This document shows, in pieces, positions 35,528-45,326 of a stretch of DNA of 64,000 bases; the stretch's first letter is position 1; the number at the start of each line of letters is the position of its first letter. Origin of the DNA: Amycolatopsis sp. FDAARGOS 1241 (GTDB lineage: Bacteria; Actinomycetota; Actinomycetes; Mycobacteriales; Pseudonocardiaceae); the NCBI RefSeq assembly GCF_016889705.1, contig NZ_CP069526.1:868001-932000 (forward strand), in the 5' to 3' direction. A model generated the notes under the pieces. It saw only the letters and a program-made list of their open reading frames with translations, made no database searches and was not told where the DNA came from. The translations under genes and the position numbers were made by a program.

Positions 35528-36858
35528 TCGGCTCGCCGTCCTGGTGGCGGGGCCGGTCGCTCCAGGTCCGGATCACCGTCCTGGCCACGACGATCACGCT
35601 CGCGTGCCTGCTCGGCCTCGCGGTGCTCGCCGCCAGCCGGCTCGAGCCGTTGCTCGTCGACTCGGTGGACCGCGAGCTCACTTCCGCGCTCGGACCGGCA
35701 ACGGCGGACGTCGCGGCCGGGCGTCCGCTCGCCGCAGCCGACCCGGTTTCCGTGCGCGTGCTGGACATTTCGGGTGCACCGGTCGACGGCCGGGCCCGCC
35801 CGCAGCTTGACGACGGCGCGGTCCGGCAGCTCAAAGCCGGTGTGGCGGTGCAGGCCGACGGCTCGCGCTGGCGGGGCCAGGTCGTGAGCGCGCCGGACGG
35901 CAGCCAGCGGCTCGTCGTCGCGGGCGCCGGACAGGTGGGTTTCGCGGCGGCGGTGCACTACGGCGGGTTGTGGCTGGTCGTCGTCGCGCTCTTCGGGGCC
36001 GTGGTGGCGGGACTGGCGACGTGGCTCGTGGTGCGGTTCGCGCTGCGGCCGGTCGCGCGGATGCGCGCGCTGGTGCGGTCGCTGCCGCCGGGTTCGCGGC
36101 TGCCGCTGCCGACGTCGCACGACGAGCTGCGCGCGCTGGCGGAGGAGTTCAACGCGCTGCTGGTCCGCCAGGACGAGGCCAGCGGCCGCCTGCGCCGCTT
36201 CACCGGCGACGCGGCGCACGAGCTGCGTTCGCCCGTCGCGTCGATCCGGGTGCAGGCCGAGGTCGCCGTCGCGAACCCGGACCCCGAGCTGGCGCAGGAG
36301 ACGCTGACGGACATCCTCGCCGAGGCCGAACGGCTGTCGGCACTGCTCGACGGCCTGCTCTCGCTCGCGCGCTCCGACGCCGGCGAGGTGCCACCCGCCG
36401 AACCGGTGGAGCTGGTCACGGAGGTGCGCGCCGCCGTCGACCGGCTGCCCGCGGGGGTGCCCGAGACGCGGGTGAGCGCGGCCGTCGCGCAGGCGTGGGC
36501 GCTCGGGAACCACTCGGAGGTCGAGCTGGTGCTGGACAACCTGCTGCGCAACGCGTGCCGGTACGCGACCGGGCAGATCGTGGTGTCCGTGCTGGCCTCA
36601 CGCTCGCACGTGCGGGTCGTGGTGGACGACGACGGGCCCGGCATCGCCCCCGAGCACCGGGCGAAGGTGTTCGACCGCTTCTACCGCGTTGCAGACGACC
36701 GCGCGCGGTCCTCCGGCGGGACCGGACTCGGGCTCGCGATGGTCGCCGAGACGGCGCGCCGCCGCGGCGGGCGCGTGCGCGTGGGCGAATCGCCCGAAGG
36801 CGGCGCCCGGTTCGAGGTCGCTTGGCGCGCCGCGCAGGGGGATCGAGCGGACCGCTGA
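35524..36858 (+). CDS. sensor histidine kinase
   Basis: 444 residues. Two membrane helices (ITVLATTITLACLLGLAVLA and GLWLVVVALFGAVVAGLATW) flank an extracytoplasmic sensor of about 110 residues. A HAMP region follows, then the H-box GDAAHELRSPVASIRVQAEV, N-box LDNLLRNACRYA, and ATP-binding VDDDGPGIAPEHR and SGGTGLGLAMVAETA. GTG 35524 overlaps the regulator stop (GTGA). Confidence 0.92.
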   Translation: MIGSPSWWRGRSLQVRITVLATTITLACLLGLAVLAASRLEPLLVDSVDRELTSALGPATADVAAGRPLAAADPVSVRVLDISGAPVDGRARPQLDDGAVRQLKAGVAVQADGSRWRGQVVSAPDGSQRLVVAGAGQVGFAAAVHYGGLWLVVVALFGAVVAGLATWLVVRFALRPVARMRALVRSLPPGSRLPLPTSHDELRALAEEFNALLVRQDEASGRLRRFTGDAAHELRSPVASIRVQAEVAVANPDPELAQETLTDILAEAERLSALLDGLLSLARSDAGEVPPAEPVELVTEVRAAVDRLPAGVPETRVSAAVAQAWALGNHSEVELVLDNLLRNACRYATGQIVVSVLASRSHVRVVVDDDGPGIAPEHRAKVFDRFYRVADDRARSSGGTGLGLAMVAETARRRGGRVRVGESPEGGARFEVAWRAAQGDRADR

Positions 36859-36881
36859 GCCCCGTGCGGGAGACTGGGCGG

Positions 36882-37274
36882 ATGGACGGGGTCATCGTGG
36901 GAGCGGCGCTGGTGCGCGAAGGGAAGTTGCTCGCCCAGCAGCGAGCCTGGCCGCCGCACCACGCGGGCCAGTGGGAGCTGCCCGGCGGGCGCGTCGAGGA
37001 GGGTGAGACCGACTCGTACGCGCTCGCCCGTGAGTGCCAGGAAGAGCTCGACGTGGCCGTCACGGTCGGCCCCCGCGTCGGCGCCGAAGTCCCCCTCCCG
37101 GGCGGCAAGGTGCTCCGCGTGTACGCCGCCGCCCTGATCTCCCCGGGCGACGAACCGCGGGCGGTCGAGCACACCGCCCTGCGCTGGGTCGGCCCCGACG
37201 AACTCGACGACATCGACTGGCTGCCCGCGGACCGCGGACTGATTCCCGACCTGCGGGCGTTGCTGACGCACTGA
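36882..37274 (+). CDS. Nudix (MutT-like) hydrolase
   Basis: 130 residues. The Nudix box GGRVEEGETDSYALARECQE followed by ELDV matches Gx5Ex7REUxEExGU. N-terminal VGAALVREGKLLAQQRAWPP and WELPGG are typical of MutT/8-oxo-dGTP or related nucleotide hydrolases. Exact substrate unknown. It follows the kinase gene by about 20 bases and may be co-transcribed. Confidence 0.9.
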   Translation: MDGVIVGAALVREGKLLAQQRAWPPHHAGQWELPGGRVEEGETDSYALARECQEELDVAVTVGPRVGAEVPLPGGKVLRVYAAALISPGDEPRAVEHTALRWVGPDELDDIDWLPADRGLIPDLRALLTH

Positions 37275-37289
37275 CGACGCCTTCGCGGC

Positions 37290-37610
37290 CGGCGAGCTGC
37301 GCCCGTCCCGGTTTGCGCCGAGTCGAGCCCGGCCCGCAGCCGAACGGCCGGTGGCTGCTTCTGCGTCGCCGCGACCGTTTGGGCACTCCGGTCCGCTGGC
37401 CTTCCGTTCTGGTCTTGACCGTGGTGTGCGCCGGTCGGCAGCCGCTGGTGCGCTGGTCCGCCGGCGATGCGGGGCGTGGCCGCTTGTGCCGTGGACGTTT
37501 CGGCACTTCGTTTCGCTGCCGTTCGGGCCTCGGCAGCGGACGGCGTGCGCCGGTTCGCTGGCGATCCGGGTCTTGGCCGCCGTTCACGTAAGCGCGCGCT
37601 GGGTCCGTGA
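37290..37610. repeat. degenerate ~120-bp repeats, non-coding
   Basis: Units starting near 37369 and 37489 share GACCGTTTGGGCACTCCGGT / GACGTTTCGGCACTTCGTTT, a CTGGCCTTCCGTTC-like block, and TGTGCGCCGGTCGGCAGC / CGTGCGCCGGTTCGCTGG. A weaker unit precedes them from about 37290. The unit resembles, in GC content and layout but not in exact sequence, the array at 1.4-2.3 kb. No gene is supported here. Confidence 0.5.
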
Positions 37611-37637
37611 TCCGGCGCGCTCGCTGATTGCAGAGGA

Positions 37638-37666
37638 GGGTTTTCCTTCTACGACAAGGAAAACCC
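37638..37666 (-). terminator. terminator downstream of trpS
   Basis: Perfect 11-bp stem GGGTTTTCCTT / AAGGAAAACCC with a seven-base loop, 17 bases beyond the trpS stop. Confidence 0.8.
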
Positions 37667-37682
37667 ACCCCACATCACCCCT

Positions 37683-38648
37683 TCAGCCGGCGCCGATCAG
37701 GCGCAGCGCGGCGGACAGGCGGTGGTCACCGCGTTCGGCGGCGCGGACGGCGCCCGCCTTGCGGACGCGTTCGAGCTCTGCGGTGTCGGCGAGCAGGGCC
37801 AGGGTGCGTTCGCGCACCGGGCGCAGCTCCTCGATCACGGCGTCGGCGACGGCGTCCTTGAGCACGCCGTACGACGGGTACTCGTCGGCCAGCTTCGCGG
37901 GGTCGCCGCCGGTGCAGGCGGCGAGGATGTCCAGCAGGTTGGCGATCCCCGGGCGCGTTTCGGGGGAGTACGCCGGGACGGAGCCGCCGTCGGTGCGGGC
38001 GCGGCGGATCTTGCGGCGCACCTGGTCCGGCTCGTCGAGCACGAACACCACCCCCGCGGCGTCGTGCGCCGATTTGGACATCTTGCGCGTCGGGTCAGCC
38101 AGGTCCTTCACGCGTGCGCCCGCCGGCGGCAGCGTGGCCTCCGGCACGGTGAAGACCTCGCCGTACGTGGTGTTGAACCGGCGCGCGAGCGCGCGGGCCA
38201 GCTCCACGTGCTGGCGCTGGTCCTCACCGACCGGCACCTTCGACGCGCCCTGCAGCAGGATGTCCGCGGCCATCAGCACCGGGTACGTCAGCAGGCTCAG
38301 CCGCACTCCGGGCTGGCCCTTGGACTTCTCCTTGAACTGGATCATCCGCGCGGCCTCGCCGTAGGAGCACGTGCACTCGAGGATCCACGTGAGCGCGCCG
38401 AGCTCCTTCGCGATGTCGGACTGCACGAACACCCGTTCCGGCGCGATGCCCGTGGCCACGAGTACGGCGAGCTGCTCCGTCGCCAGGGCCCGCAGCTTCG
38501 CGGGGTTGTGGGCATTGGTCATCGCGTGCAGATCGGACACGAAGAACAGGTCGTCCGGCCTGCCCTCGGCAGCCCAGCGCCGCAGGGCGCCGAGGTGGTT
38601 TCCGAGCTGGACGTGACCGGACGGCGTGATGCCGGACAACTGGACCAC
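37683..38648 (-). CDS. trpS: tryptophanyl-tRNA synthetase
   Basis: 321 residues. Class I motifs: the HIGH equivalent GITPSGHVQLGNHLGA, SDLHAMTNAHNP, AADILLQGASKVPVGEDQRQ, and the KMSKS loop DPTRKMSKSAHDAAG. It charges tRNA-Trp. GTG 38648 is preceded by AGGAGAGG. A leader peptide with adjacent Trp codons and a terminator lies upstream, so expression is probably set by tryptophan supply. A hairpin terminator follows. Confidence 0.95.
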   Translation of the reverse strand: MVQLSGITPSGHVQLGNHLGALRRWAAEGRPDDLFFVSDLHAMTNAHNPAKLRALATEQLAVLVATGIAPERVFVQSDIAKELGALTWILECTCSYGEAARMIQFKEKSKGQPGVRLSLLTYPVLMAADILLQGASKVPVGEDQRQHVELARALARRFNTTYGEVFTVPEATLPPAGARVKDLADPTRKMSKSAHDAAGVVFVLDEPDQVRRKIRRARTDGGSVPAYSPETRPGIANLLDILAACTGGDPAKLADEYPSYGVLKDAVADAVIEELRPVRERTLALLADTAELERVRKAGAVRAAERGDHRLSAALRLIGAG

Positions 38649-38702
38649 TGCGGGATTCCTCTCCTGGTTGTGCCCCGGGAGGAGACCCGCCTGAGAAAGC
38701 GA

Positions 38703-38728
38703 GAAGGCCGCCCACCGGGGCGGCCTTC
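38703..38728 (-). terminator. attenuator terminator in the trpS leader
   Basis: Perfect 11-bp stem, GAAGGCCGCCC at 38703-38713 and GGGCGGCCTTC at 38718-38728, with a four-base loop; the minus-strand exit is T-rich (TCGCTTTCTC). Its 5' half on the transcript (GGCCGCC) can also pair with GGCGGC at 38759-38754 in the leader-peptide region. That segment otherwise pairs with GCCGCC right after the Trp codons. This gives the classical 1:2/3:4 versus 2:3 attenuator switch. Confidence 0.8.
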
Positions 38729-38735
38729 GCTGGTT

Positions 38736-38795
38736 TCAGCGCAGAGCAACGGTGCCGCCGGAGGGCGGCCACCACTGGGTGCTGTGCGCGTGCAT
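38736..38795 (-). CDS. Trp leader peptide of the trpS attenuator
   Basis: Reads MHAHSTQWWPPSGGTVALR, 19 residues, with two adjacent Trp codons at 38774-38769. The HAHST-type start and tandem Trp resemble actinobacterial trpE leader peptides. Ribosome stalling at the Trp codons would cover the segment that forms the first hairpin. There is no ribosome site, but TAGACT lies just upstream, so the message may be leaderless. Confidence 0.8.
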   Translation of the reverse strand: MHAHSTQWWPPSGGTVALR

Positions 38796-38802
38796 GGGCC
38801 AG

Positions 38803-38808
38803 AGTCTA
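38803..38808 (-). promoter_or_regulatory. probable -10 (TAGACT) of the trpS leader transcript
   Basis: The minus strand reads TAGACT seven bases before the leader ATG (38795), placing the start of transcription at or next to the ATG. No convincing -35 is seen. Confidence 0.45.
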
Positions 38809-38855
38809 GAACAGTTGCGGGTGCCGTGGGGCGGAACCGGGGCTACCGTCGTGAC

Positions 38856-39167
38856 ATGTATGTCGTCTTGCTCACGTACACCGCCCCCATCGAGGAGATC
38901 GACCTGGCGCTTCCCGACCACGCCGAGTGGCTCGCGAAGCAGTACGAGCACGGGCACTTCCTGGCCTCCGGCCGGCAGAAGCCCCGCACGGGCGGCGTGA
39001 TCATCACGCGGCCGATGGCCCGGGGCAAGCTGGACGCCATCCTCGCGACGGACCCGTTCGCGGTCCAGCACCTGGCGAGCTACGAGGTCATCGAGTTCTC
39101 GCCGACCAAGACGGCGCCCGAGCTCAGGCTGGTCAACGAGGCGGTCGAGCACACGCACGCGTCCTGA
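38856..39167 (+). CDS. YciI-like protein
   Basis: 103 residues. The fold signature is present: MYVVLLTYTAPIEEIDLALP, HAEWLAKQYEHGHFLASGRQ, GGVIITRPMARGKLDAIL and DPFAVQHLASYEVIEFSPTK, with the conserved His and Asp pair of the dimeric ferredoxin-like YciI family. Function is poorly defined; some members are hydrolases. It is divergent from trpS. Confidence 0.88.
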   Translation: MYVVLLTYTAPIEEIDLALPDHAEWLAKQYEHGHFLASGRQKPRTGGVIITRPMARGKLDAILATDPFAVQHLASYEVIEFSPTKTAPELRLVNEAVEHTHAS

Positions 39168-39334
39168 CGCCGCAACCTCAGGACAGGACGAGCGCCGGAG
39201 ACCCGGGTGGCACCGTGCGGTGGTCCACCCGGTGTCGCCGGCAGTTCGGCCACCCGCGCCTGCAGGACCGACGACGTCAGGCGGTCGTCCACCTCCACGC
39301 TGTGACATCAGGCACCAGCAAGTAGGTACGCGCC

Positions 39335-39496
39335 ATGGCCTCGTCCGAAGGCCACTGGAACGCCACCGCGATCACTCTGCTGCACATGCAGGTCGGCCAC
39401 GGGGTGACCGAGCACCAAGCCGACTTGTTGATCCGGAACACCGGGTGGGAATGCATCGGTCGACGCGACCCTTGGGGGAGGGGAAATGCACAGTGA
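39335..39496 (+). CDS. possible 53-residue protein or gene remnant
   Basis: MASSEGHWNATAITLLHMQV, then GHGVTEHQADLLIRNTGWEC, ending at TGA 39494-39496. The sequence is protein-like with GC-rich third positions, but no ribosome site or family is seen. The following ORF overlaps its last codons. Confidence 0.3.
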   Translation: MASSEGHWNATAITLLHMQVGHGVTEHQADLLIRNTGWECIGRRDPWGRGNAQ

Positions 39497-39770
39497 CCGG
39501 CCAACAATCCGTGCCGGCACGCGGAAAATCGCATTTCCGGCTGCGACGGCGATCGTTGCCGGCAGTTATCCGAGCGGTTCCGCAGCTTTCGCTGCACCAC
39601 AGGCCTCCGGCCGAGGCGGACTATGGGCGGCGCACGGAGGGATGCCGCTCAGCGCGGTCGCGACCCGCGGGAGCAGGTGCGGTGCCCGGCCGGGACCACG
39701 AGCTACCCCGGACCGGCACAGCCGTGAAGCTGCGTCGAGGTGTACGTGGACCACACAGGACACCAGGTAG
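39486..39770 (+). CDS. possible truncated secreted protein
   Basis: ATG 39486 has GGGGGAGGGG directly upstream. The start, MHSDRPTIRAGTRKIAFPAA then TAIVAGSYPSGSAAFAAP, resembles a signal peptide with an AFA-AP cleavage site. After about residue 45 the sequence turns into Gly/Arg/Pro-rich text unlike a mature domain, so it may be a decayed gene. Bases 39168-39334 and 39771-39872 show no gene. Confidence 0.3.
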   Translation: MHSDRPTIRAGTRKIAFPAATAIVAGSYPSGSAAFAAPQASGRGGLWAAHGGMPLSAVATRGSRCGARPGPRATPDRHSREAASRCTWTTQDTR

Positions 39771-39872
39771 GACACCAGGTCGGACTCCGACAGGACGGGA
39801 GCGGGCCTGACAATCTGCAGCGCTCGATGATCGGAACGGCGTGATCACTCGGAAGCGGTGGAGCGCCGGAGC

Positions 39873-40040
39873 TCAGGCTGCCTTCGCCACCTCGGTCTTC
39901 GCCCGCTTCAGCGCGAGCACCGGGCACTTCTTGCAGCGCGACGACGACCGGCAGCACTTCTTCTTGACCTTGCCCGCCTTCATCAGCTTGCGCACGATCG
40001 CGCGGGGGTCGTCGGGGTGCTTCTTGTCCTTCTTGCCCAC
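39873..40040 (-). CDS. small basic Cys-rich protein, probably iron-regulated
   Basis: 55 residues: MGKKDKKHPDDPRAIVRKLM, KAGKVKKKCCRSSSRCKKCP, VLALKRAKTEVAKAA. Four cysteines sit as CC-x5-C-x2-C within a Lys/Arg-rich stretch and may bind a metal. GTG 40040 has GGGAG seven bases upstream. The DtxR/IdeR-like box 45 bases upstream suggests iron repression. Similar short actinobacterial proteins exist, but I know of no assigned function. Confidence 0.7.
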   Translation of the reverse strand: MGKKDKKHPDDPRAIVRKLMKAGKVKKKCCRSSSRCKKCPVLALKRAKTEVAKAA

Positions 40041-40084
40041 GGCCGGGCTCCCGGGTGACTCGACGGCGTAACTGACCTCCTAGG

Positions 40085-40103
40085 TTAGGTGAGCCTAACC
40101 GAT
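40085..40103. promoter_or_regulatory. probable DtxR/IdeR iron box
   Basis: TTAGGTGAGCCTAACCGAT matches the TTAGGTTAGGCTAACCTAA consensus at most positions and sits inside an extended dyad (GGTTAGG ... CCTAACC). It lies 45 bases upstream of the small Cys-rich gene and 170 bases before typA in the other direction. Confidence 0.6.
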
Positions 40104-40271
40104 TATGGGGCGTGGCGCTCCTCACAAGTGAGCACCAGGTATTCTGGTGAGGTCCGCGTGTGGCCAAAGCCGGTCACGATGCCGGTGACGTGGCCCAGAC
40201 GTATCCGCACTGGCCACCTTTCCGCCCGCGACGCGGCCACCCACCCGCCTTCGTAGTTCAGGAGTCTTCGC

Positions 40272-42200
<1,929 letters not shown>

Positions 42201-42210
42201 CGCTTCGGGT

Positions 42211-42250
42211 CCGAAGGGCGCCGCTCCCCACGGGGAGCGGCGCCCTTCGG
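42211..42250 (+). terminator. strong typA terminator
   Basis: Perfect 19-bp stem (42211-42229 with 42232-42250; CCGAAGGGCG ... CGCCCTTCGG) and a two-base gap as loop, 11 bases after the typA stop. The rest of 42251-42501 shows no gene. Confidence 0.85.
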
Positions 42251-42501
42251 CGTCTCCGGCCCTCGGTCGGGACGCTGGCCGGACAGGGCCGTCACGCCTC
42301 GCGGACCCCCACAAAACCCGTCGCCCCGCAACCGGTTCCGGCACCCGGCTGCGGGAACCGTGGCGGCCGCTCGCACGTCCACCGGTTGGCGGTATCCACT
42401 CCGGTGTCGGACGGCCCGGCCGGATGTGGGAATCTCGGTGCCGATCAGGCGCCGGCATGGCAGCATGTCGGCTCGGGCCGCGGGGAAACGGGAGGGTACG
42501 C

Positions 42502-44232
42502 GTGCGGATGGGACGCAAGGCGGCGCCGGTGCTGGCGCTCGCGGGGGCGCTCCTCGCCGCGTGTTCGAACACCCCGCCACCGCCCGTGGTGCCGTCACCG
42601 GCGGCGACGAGCACCTCGGCGGAGCCCTCGGCGTCGCAGATCGTGGTGGGCATCGACGACGTGGTGGGCGGCTACAACCCGCACGCCATCTCAGACTCGT
42701 CCACGGTCACCACGGCCCTGTCGCAGCTGCTGCTGCCCTCGGTGTTCCGCCAGAGCGACGACGGCAAGCGCGTGCTCGACAAGACGCTCATGACCTCGGC
42801 CGAGGTCGTGTCGCAGATGCCGTTCACGGTCAAGTACGAGATCCGGCCCGACGCGTCGTGGTCCGACGGCGCACCGATCGCGACTGAGGACTTCATCTAC
42901 CTCGCCGACGCCATGCGGACGCAGCCCGGCGTGATCGAGCCCGCCGGCTACCGGCTGATCAACGACATCCAGCCCCGCGACGGCGGCAAGGGCGTGGAAG
43001 TCACCTTCAGCAAGCCGTATCCGGCCTGGCAGACGCTGTTCGACAACCTGCTCCCGCAGCACCTCCTGAAGGATGCTCCGGGCGGCTGGCAGGGTGCGCT
43101 GGCCACGAACTTCCCGGCCGTGGCGGGACCGTTCGCGATCAAGACCATCGACACCGCTCGCGGTGAGGTCGTGCTGCAGCGCAACGACCGCTACTGGGAG
43201 AAGCCCGCGGCCGTCGACACGCTGATCCTGCGCCGCTCCGACCCGGCGGGCATCGCGACCGCGCTGCGCAGCGGCAACGACCAGTTCTCCCTGACCCGCA
43301 CCGACTCGGGCGGCCTGCAACTGCTCACCGAGCTCGGCCCCGCCGTGAAGCTCACGACGGTGCCGCGGCCGATGGTGGCCACGGTGCTGCTGCGGCCCGT
43401 CAGCGCGGCCCTGTCCGACAAGCAGGTGCGCCAGGGCGTCGCGGCCCTGCTCGACCGCGGCAAGCTCATCGCCGCGGGCGCCATGGGCGGCCCGTCGGCC
43501 TCGCTCAAGGCCGACGCGCAGGTGATCCCGCCGTCCGGCGCCGGCTACGCGCCCACGATCCCCGCGGGCCCGCCCGCCGCCCCCGACCTCGCGAAGGCCG
43601 AGACCTCCTTCAAGGCCGCCGGCTACACGAAGGATGCCGGCGTGTGGCGCAAGGGCACCAAAACGCTGTCGCTGGTCATCGCGTCGCCAGGCCAGGAGGA
43701 GCCGTACGCGTCGATCGCGAAGGAGCTCTCGGACGAGCTCGTCGCCGGCGGTGTGCAGGTCAACACCATCACCCCGCAGCCGCGCGACCTGTTCTCGTCG
43801 CTGCTCGCGATGCCCGTGGTCAACGGCCAGCAGCAGGCGGGCCCGGACGCGAACGGCAACGTCGGCGTCGACGTCGCCGTGGTGCCGCAGCCCGTCGGCG
43901 GCGACCCGGCGACCGTGCTCGCGTCGACCTTCGGCTGCGCCCCCGACCAGGCCACCGCGGACAAGACGAAGTCCATCGTGCCCGCCAACTCCGCCGGCCT
44001 GTGCGACGAGAGCCTCCAGGCCTCGATCGACTCGGCCCTCACCGGCGCCACCCCGCTCGCCGATGCGCTCAAGACCCTCGAACCCGAGCTGTGGTCGACC
44101 GACGTCGTGATCCCGCTCTTCCAGGAAGCCGAGACCCTCGCCGTCGGCAAGGGCATCTCCGGGCTCACGCCGGGCCCGCCGATGCAGGGCCCGTTCGGTT
44201 CGGCCGTGAACTGGACCCGCGGCACGAACTGA
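42502..44232 (+). CDS. ABC transporter substrate-binding lipoprotein (SBP family 5)
   Basis: 576 residues. Lipobox LLAACS after a short signal (GRKAAPVLALAGALLAACSN). Family-5 features: YEIRPDASWSDGAPIATEDF, INDIQPRDGGKGVEVTFSKP, and RGEVVLQRNDRYWEKPAAVD. It probably binds peptides or another oligomer. GGGAGGG precedes GTG 42502. It converges on the oligopeptide ABC operon whose second binding protein lies at its far end. Confidence 0.88.
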   Translation: MRMGRKAAPVLALAGALLAACSNTPPPPVVPSPAATSTSAEPSASQIVVGIDDVVGGYNPHAISDSSTVTTALSQLLLPSVFRQSDDGKRVLDKTLMTSAEVVSQMPFTVKYEIRPDASWSDGAPIATEDFIYLADAMRTQPGVIEPAGYRLINDIQPRDGGKGVEVTFSKPYPAWQTLFDNLLPQHLLKDAPGGWQGALATNFPAVAGPFAIKTIDTARGEVVLQRNDRYWEKPAAVDTLILRRSDPAGIATALRSGNDQFSLTRTDSGGLQLLTELGPAVKLTTVPRPMVATVLLRPVSAALSDKQVRQGVAALLDRGKLIAAGAMGGPSASLKADAQVIPPSGAGYAPTIPAGPPAAPDLAKAETSFKAAGYTKDAGVWRKGTKTLSLVIASPGQEEPYASIAKELSDELVAGGVQVNTITPQPRDLFSSLLAMPVVNGQQQAGPDANGNVGVDVAVVPQPVGGDPATVLASTFGCAPDQATADKTKSIVPANSAGLCDESLQASIDSALTGATPLADALKTLEPELWSTDVVIPLFQEAETLAVGKGISGLTPGPPMQGPFGSAVNWTRGTN

Positions 44233-44245
44233 CCGCCGGAACGAG

Positions 44246-44283
44246 AAAGGGCTCCCCGAGGGAAATCCCCGAGGAGCCCCTTT
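44246..44283. terminator. bidirectional terminator between the binding-protein gene and the ABC operon
   Basis: Stem AAAGGGCTCC ... GGAGCCCCTTT with inner CCGAGG-type pairing; the arms end in A-tract and T-tract, suited to both converging genes. Confidence 0.7.
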
Positions 44284-44294
44284 GCGCGTACGGC

Positions 44295-45326
44295 TCAGAT
44301 CAGCTGCAGGCTCTCCGCGAAGTGGCACGCCGTCGGGTGGCCCTGGCCGTGGTCGAGCAGCAGGGGCTCCTCCGTGGTGCACTTCTTGCGGCCCGCGTCG
44401 TCGAGTTCGTTCGCGAACTTCGGGCAGCGCGTGCGGAAGCGGCAGCCCGAGGGCGGGTTCGCGGGGCTCGGCACGTCGCCCGTGATCACGATGCGCTGGC
44501 GCGTGCGTTCCTTGCGCGGGTCCGGCACCGGGATCGCCGAGATCAGCGCCTGGGTGTACGGGTGGGCCGGGTTGGTGAACAGGTCCTCCGCCGGCGCGGT
44601 CTCCACGATCTTGCCGAGGTACATCACCGCGATGCGGTCGGACACGTGCCGGACCACCGAGAGGTCGTGCGACACGAACAGGTACGACAGCCCGAGCTCC
44701 GCCTGCAGGTCCTTCAGCAGGTTGAGCACACCGGCCTGGATCGACACGTCGAGCGCCGACACCGGTTCGTCGAGGACGAGCACCTTCGGCTTGAGCGCGA
44801 GCGCGCGGGCGATGCCGATGCGCTGGCGCTGACCGCCGGAGAACTCGTGCGGGAAGCGGTTGCCGTGCTCCGGGCGCAGGCCCACGGTCTTCATCAGGTC
44901 GCGGACCTGCTGGCGGCCACCGTCGTTGTACAGGCCGTGGATGCGCAGCGGCTCCGCGATGATCTCGTTCACCGGCAGCCGCGGGTCGACGGAAGCGTAC
45001 GGGTCCTGGAACACGATCTGCATGTCGCGGCGCAGCCGCTGCAGCTCGCGCTTCGACATCGTCGCCAGGTCGCGGCCCTCGTAGGTGACCTTGCCGTCCG
45101 TGAGCGGCTGCAGCGCCAGCGCCACCCGGGCGGTGGTCGACTTGCCGCAGCCCGACTCCCCGACCAGCGCCAGCGTCTCGTGCGGGTAGATGTCGAACGA
45201 CACGCCCGACACGGCCTGCACCGCACCCGTCGTGCGGCGGACGACGCCGCCGCCACGGATGGGGAAGTGCTTGACCAGGTTCTGCGCGGAGAGGACGGGG
45301 GTCTTGCCCGCCGTGGCCTCGGTCAT
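44295..45326 (-). CDS. oligopeptide/dipeptide ABC transporter ATPase (DppF/OppF type)
   Basis: 343 residues. Walker A LVGESGCGKSTTARVALAL, Q-loop MQIVFQDPYASVDPRLPV, signature FSGGQRQRIGIARALAL, Walker B VLVLDEPVSALDVSIQ, and the C-terminal FeS-type Cys motif SGCRFRTRCPKF of OppD/F ATPases. ATG 45326 overlaps the stop of the partner ATPase. Last gene of the five-gene cluster. Confidence 0.93.
   Translation of the reverse strand: MTEATAGKTPVLSAQNLVKHFPIRGGGVVRRTTGAVQAVSGVSFDIYPHETLALVGESGCGKSTTARVALALQPLTDGKVTYEGRDLATMSKRELQRLRRDMQIVFQDPYASVDPRLPVNEIIAEPLRIHGLYNDGGRQQVRDLMKTVGLRPEHGNRFPHEFSGGQRQRIGIARALALKPKVLVLDEPVSALDVSIQAGVLNLLKDLQAELGLSYLFVSHDLSVVRHVSDRIAVMYLGKIVETAPAEDLFTNPAHPYTQALISAIPVPDPRKERTRQRIVITGDVPSPANPPSGCRFRTRCPKFANELDDAGRKKCTTEEPLLLDHGQGHPTACHFAESLQLI

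Noticed and set aside
37722-39167. 481-residue plus-strand frame running through trpS into the YciI-like gene
   Set aside because: The first two thirds are antisense to trpS; the YciI-like gene has its own ATG at 38856.
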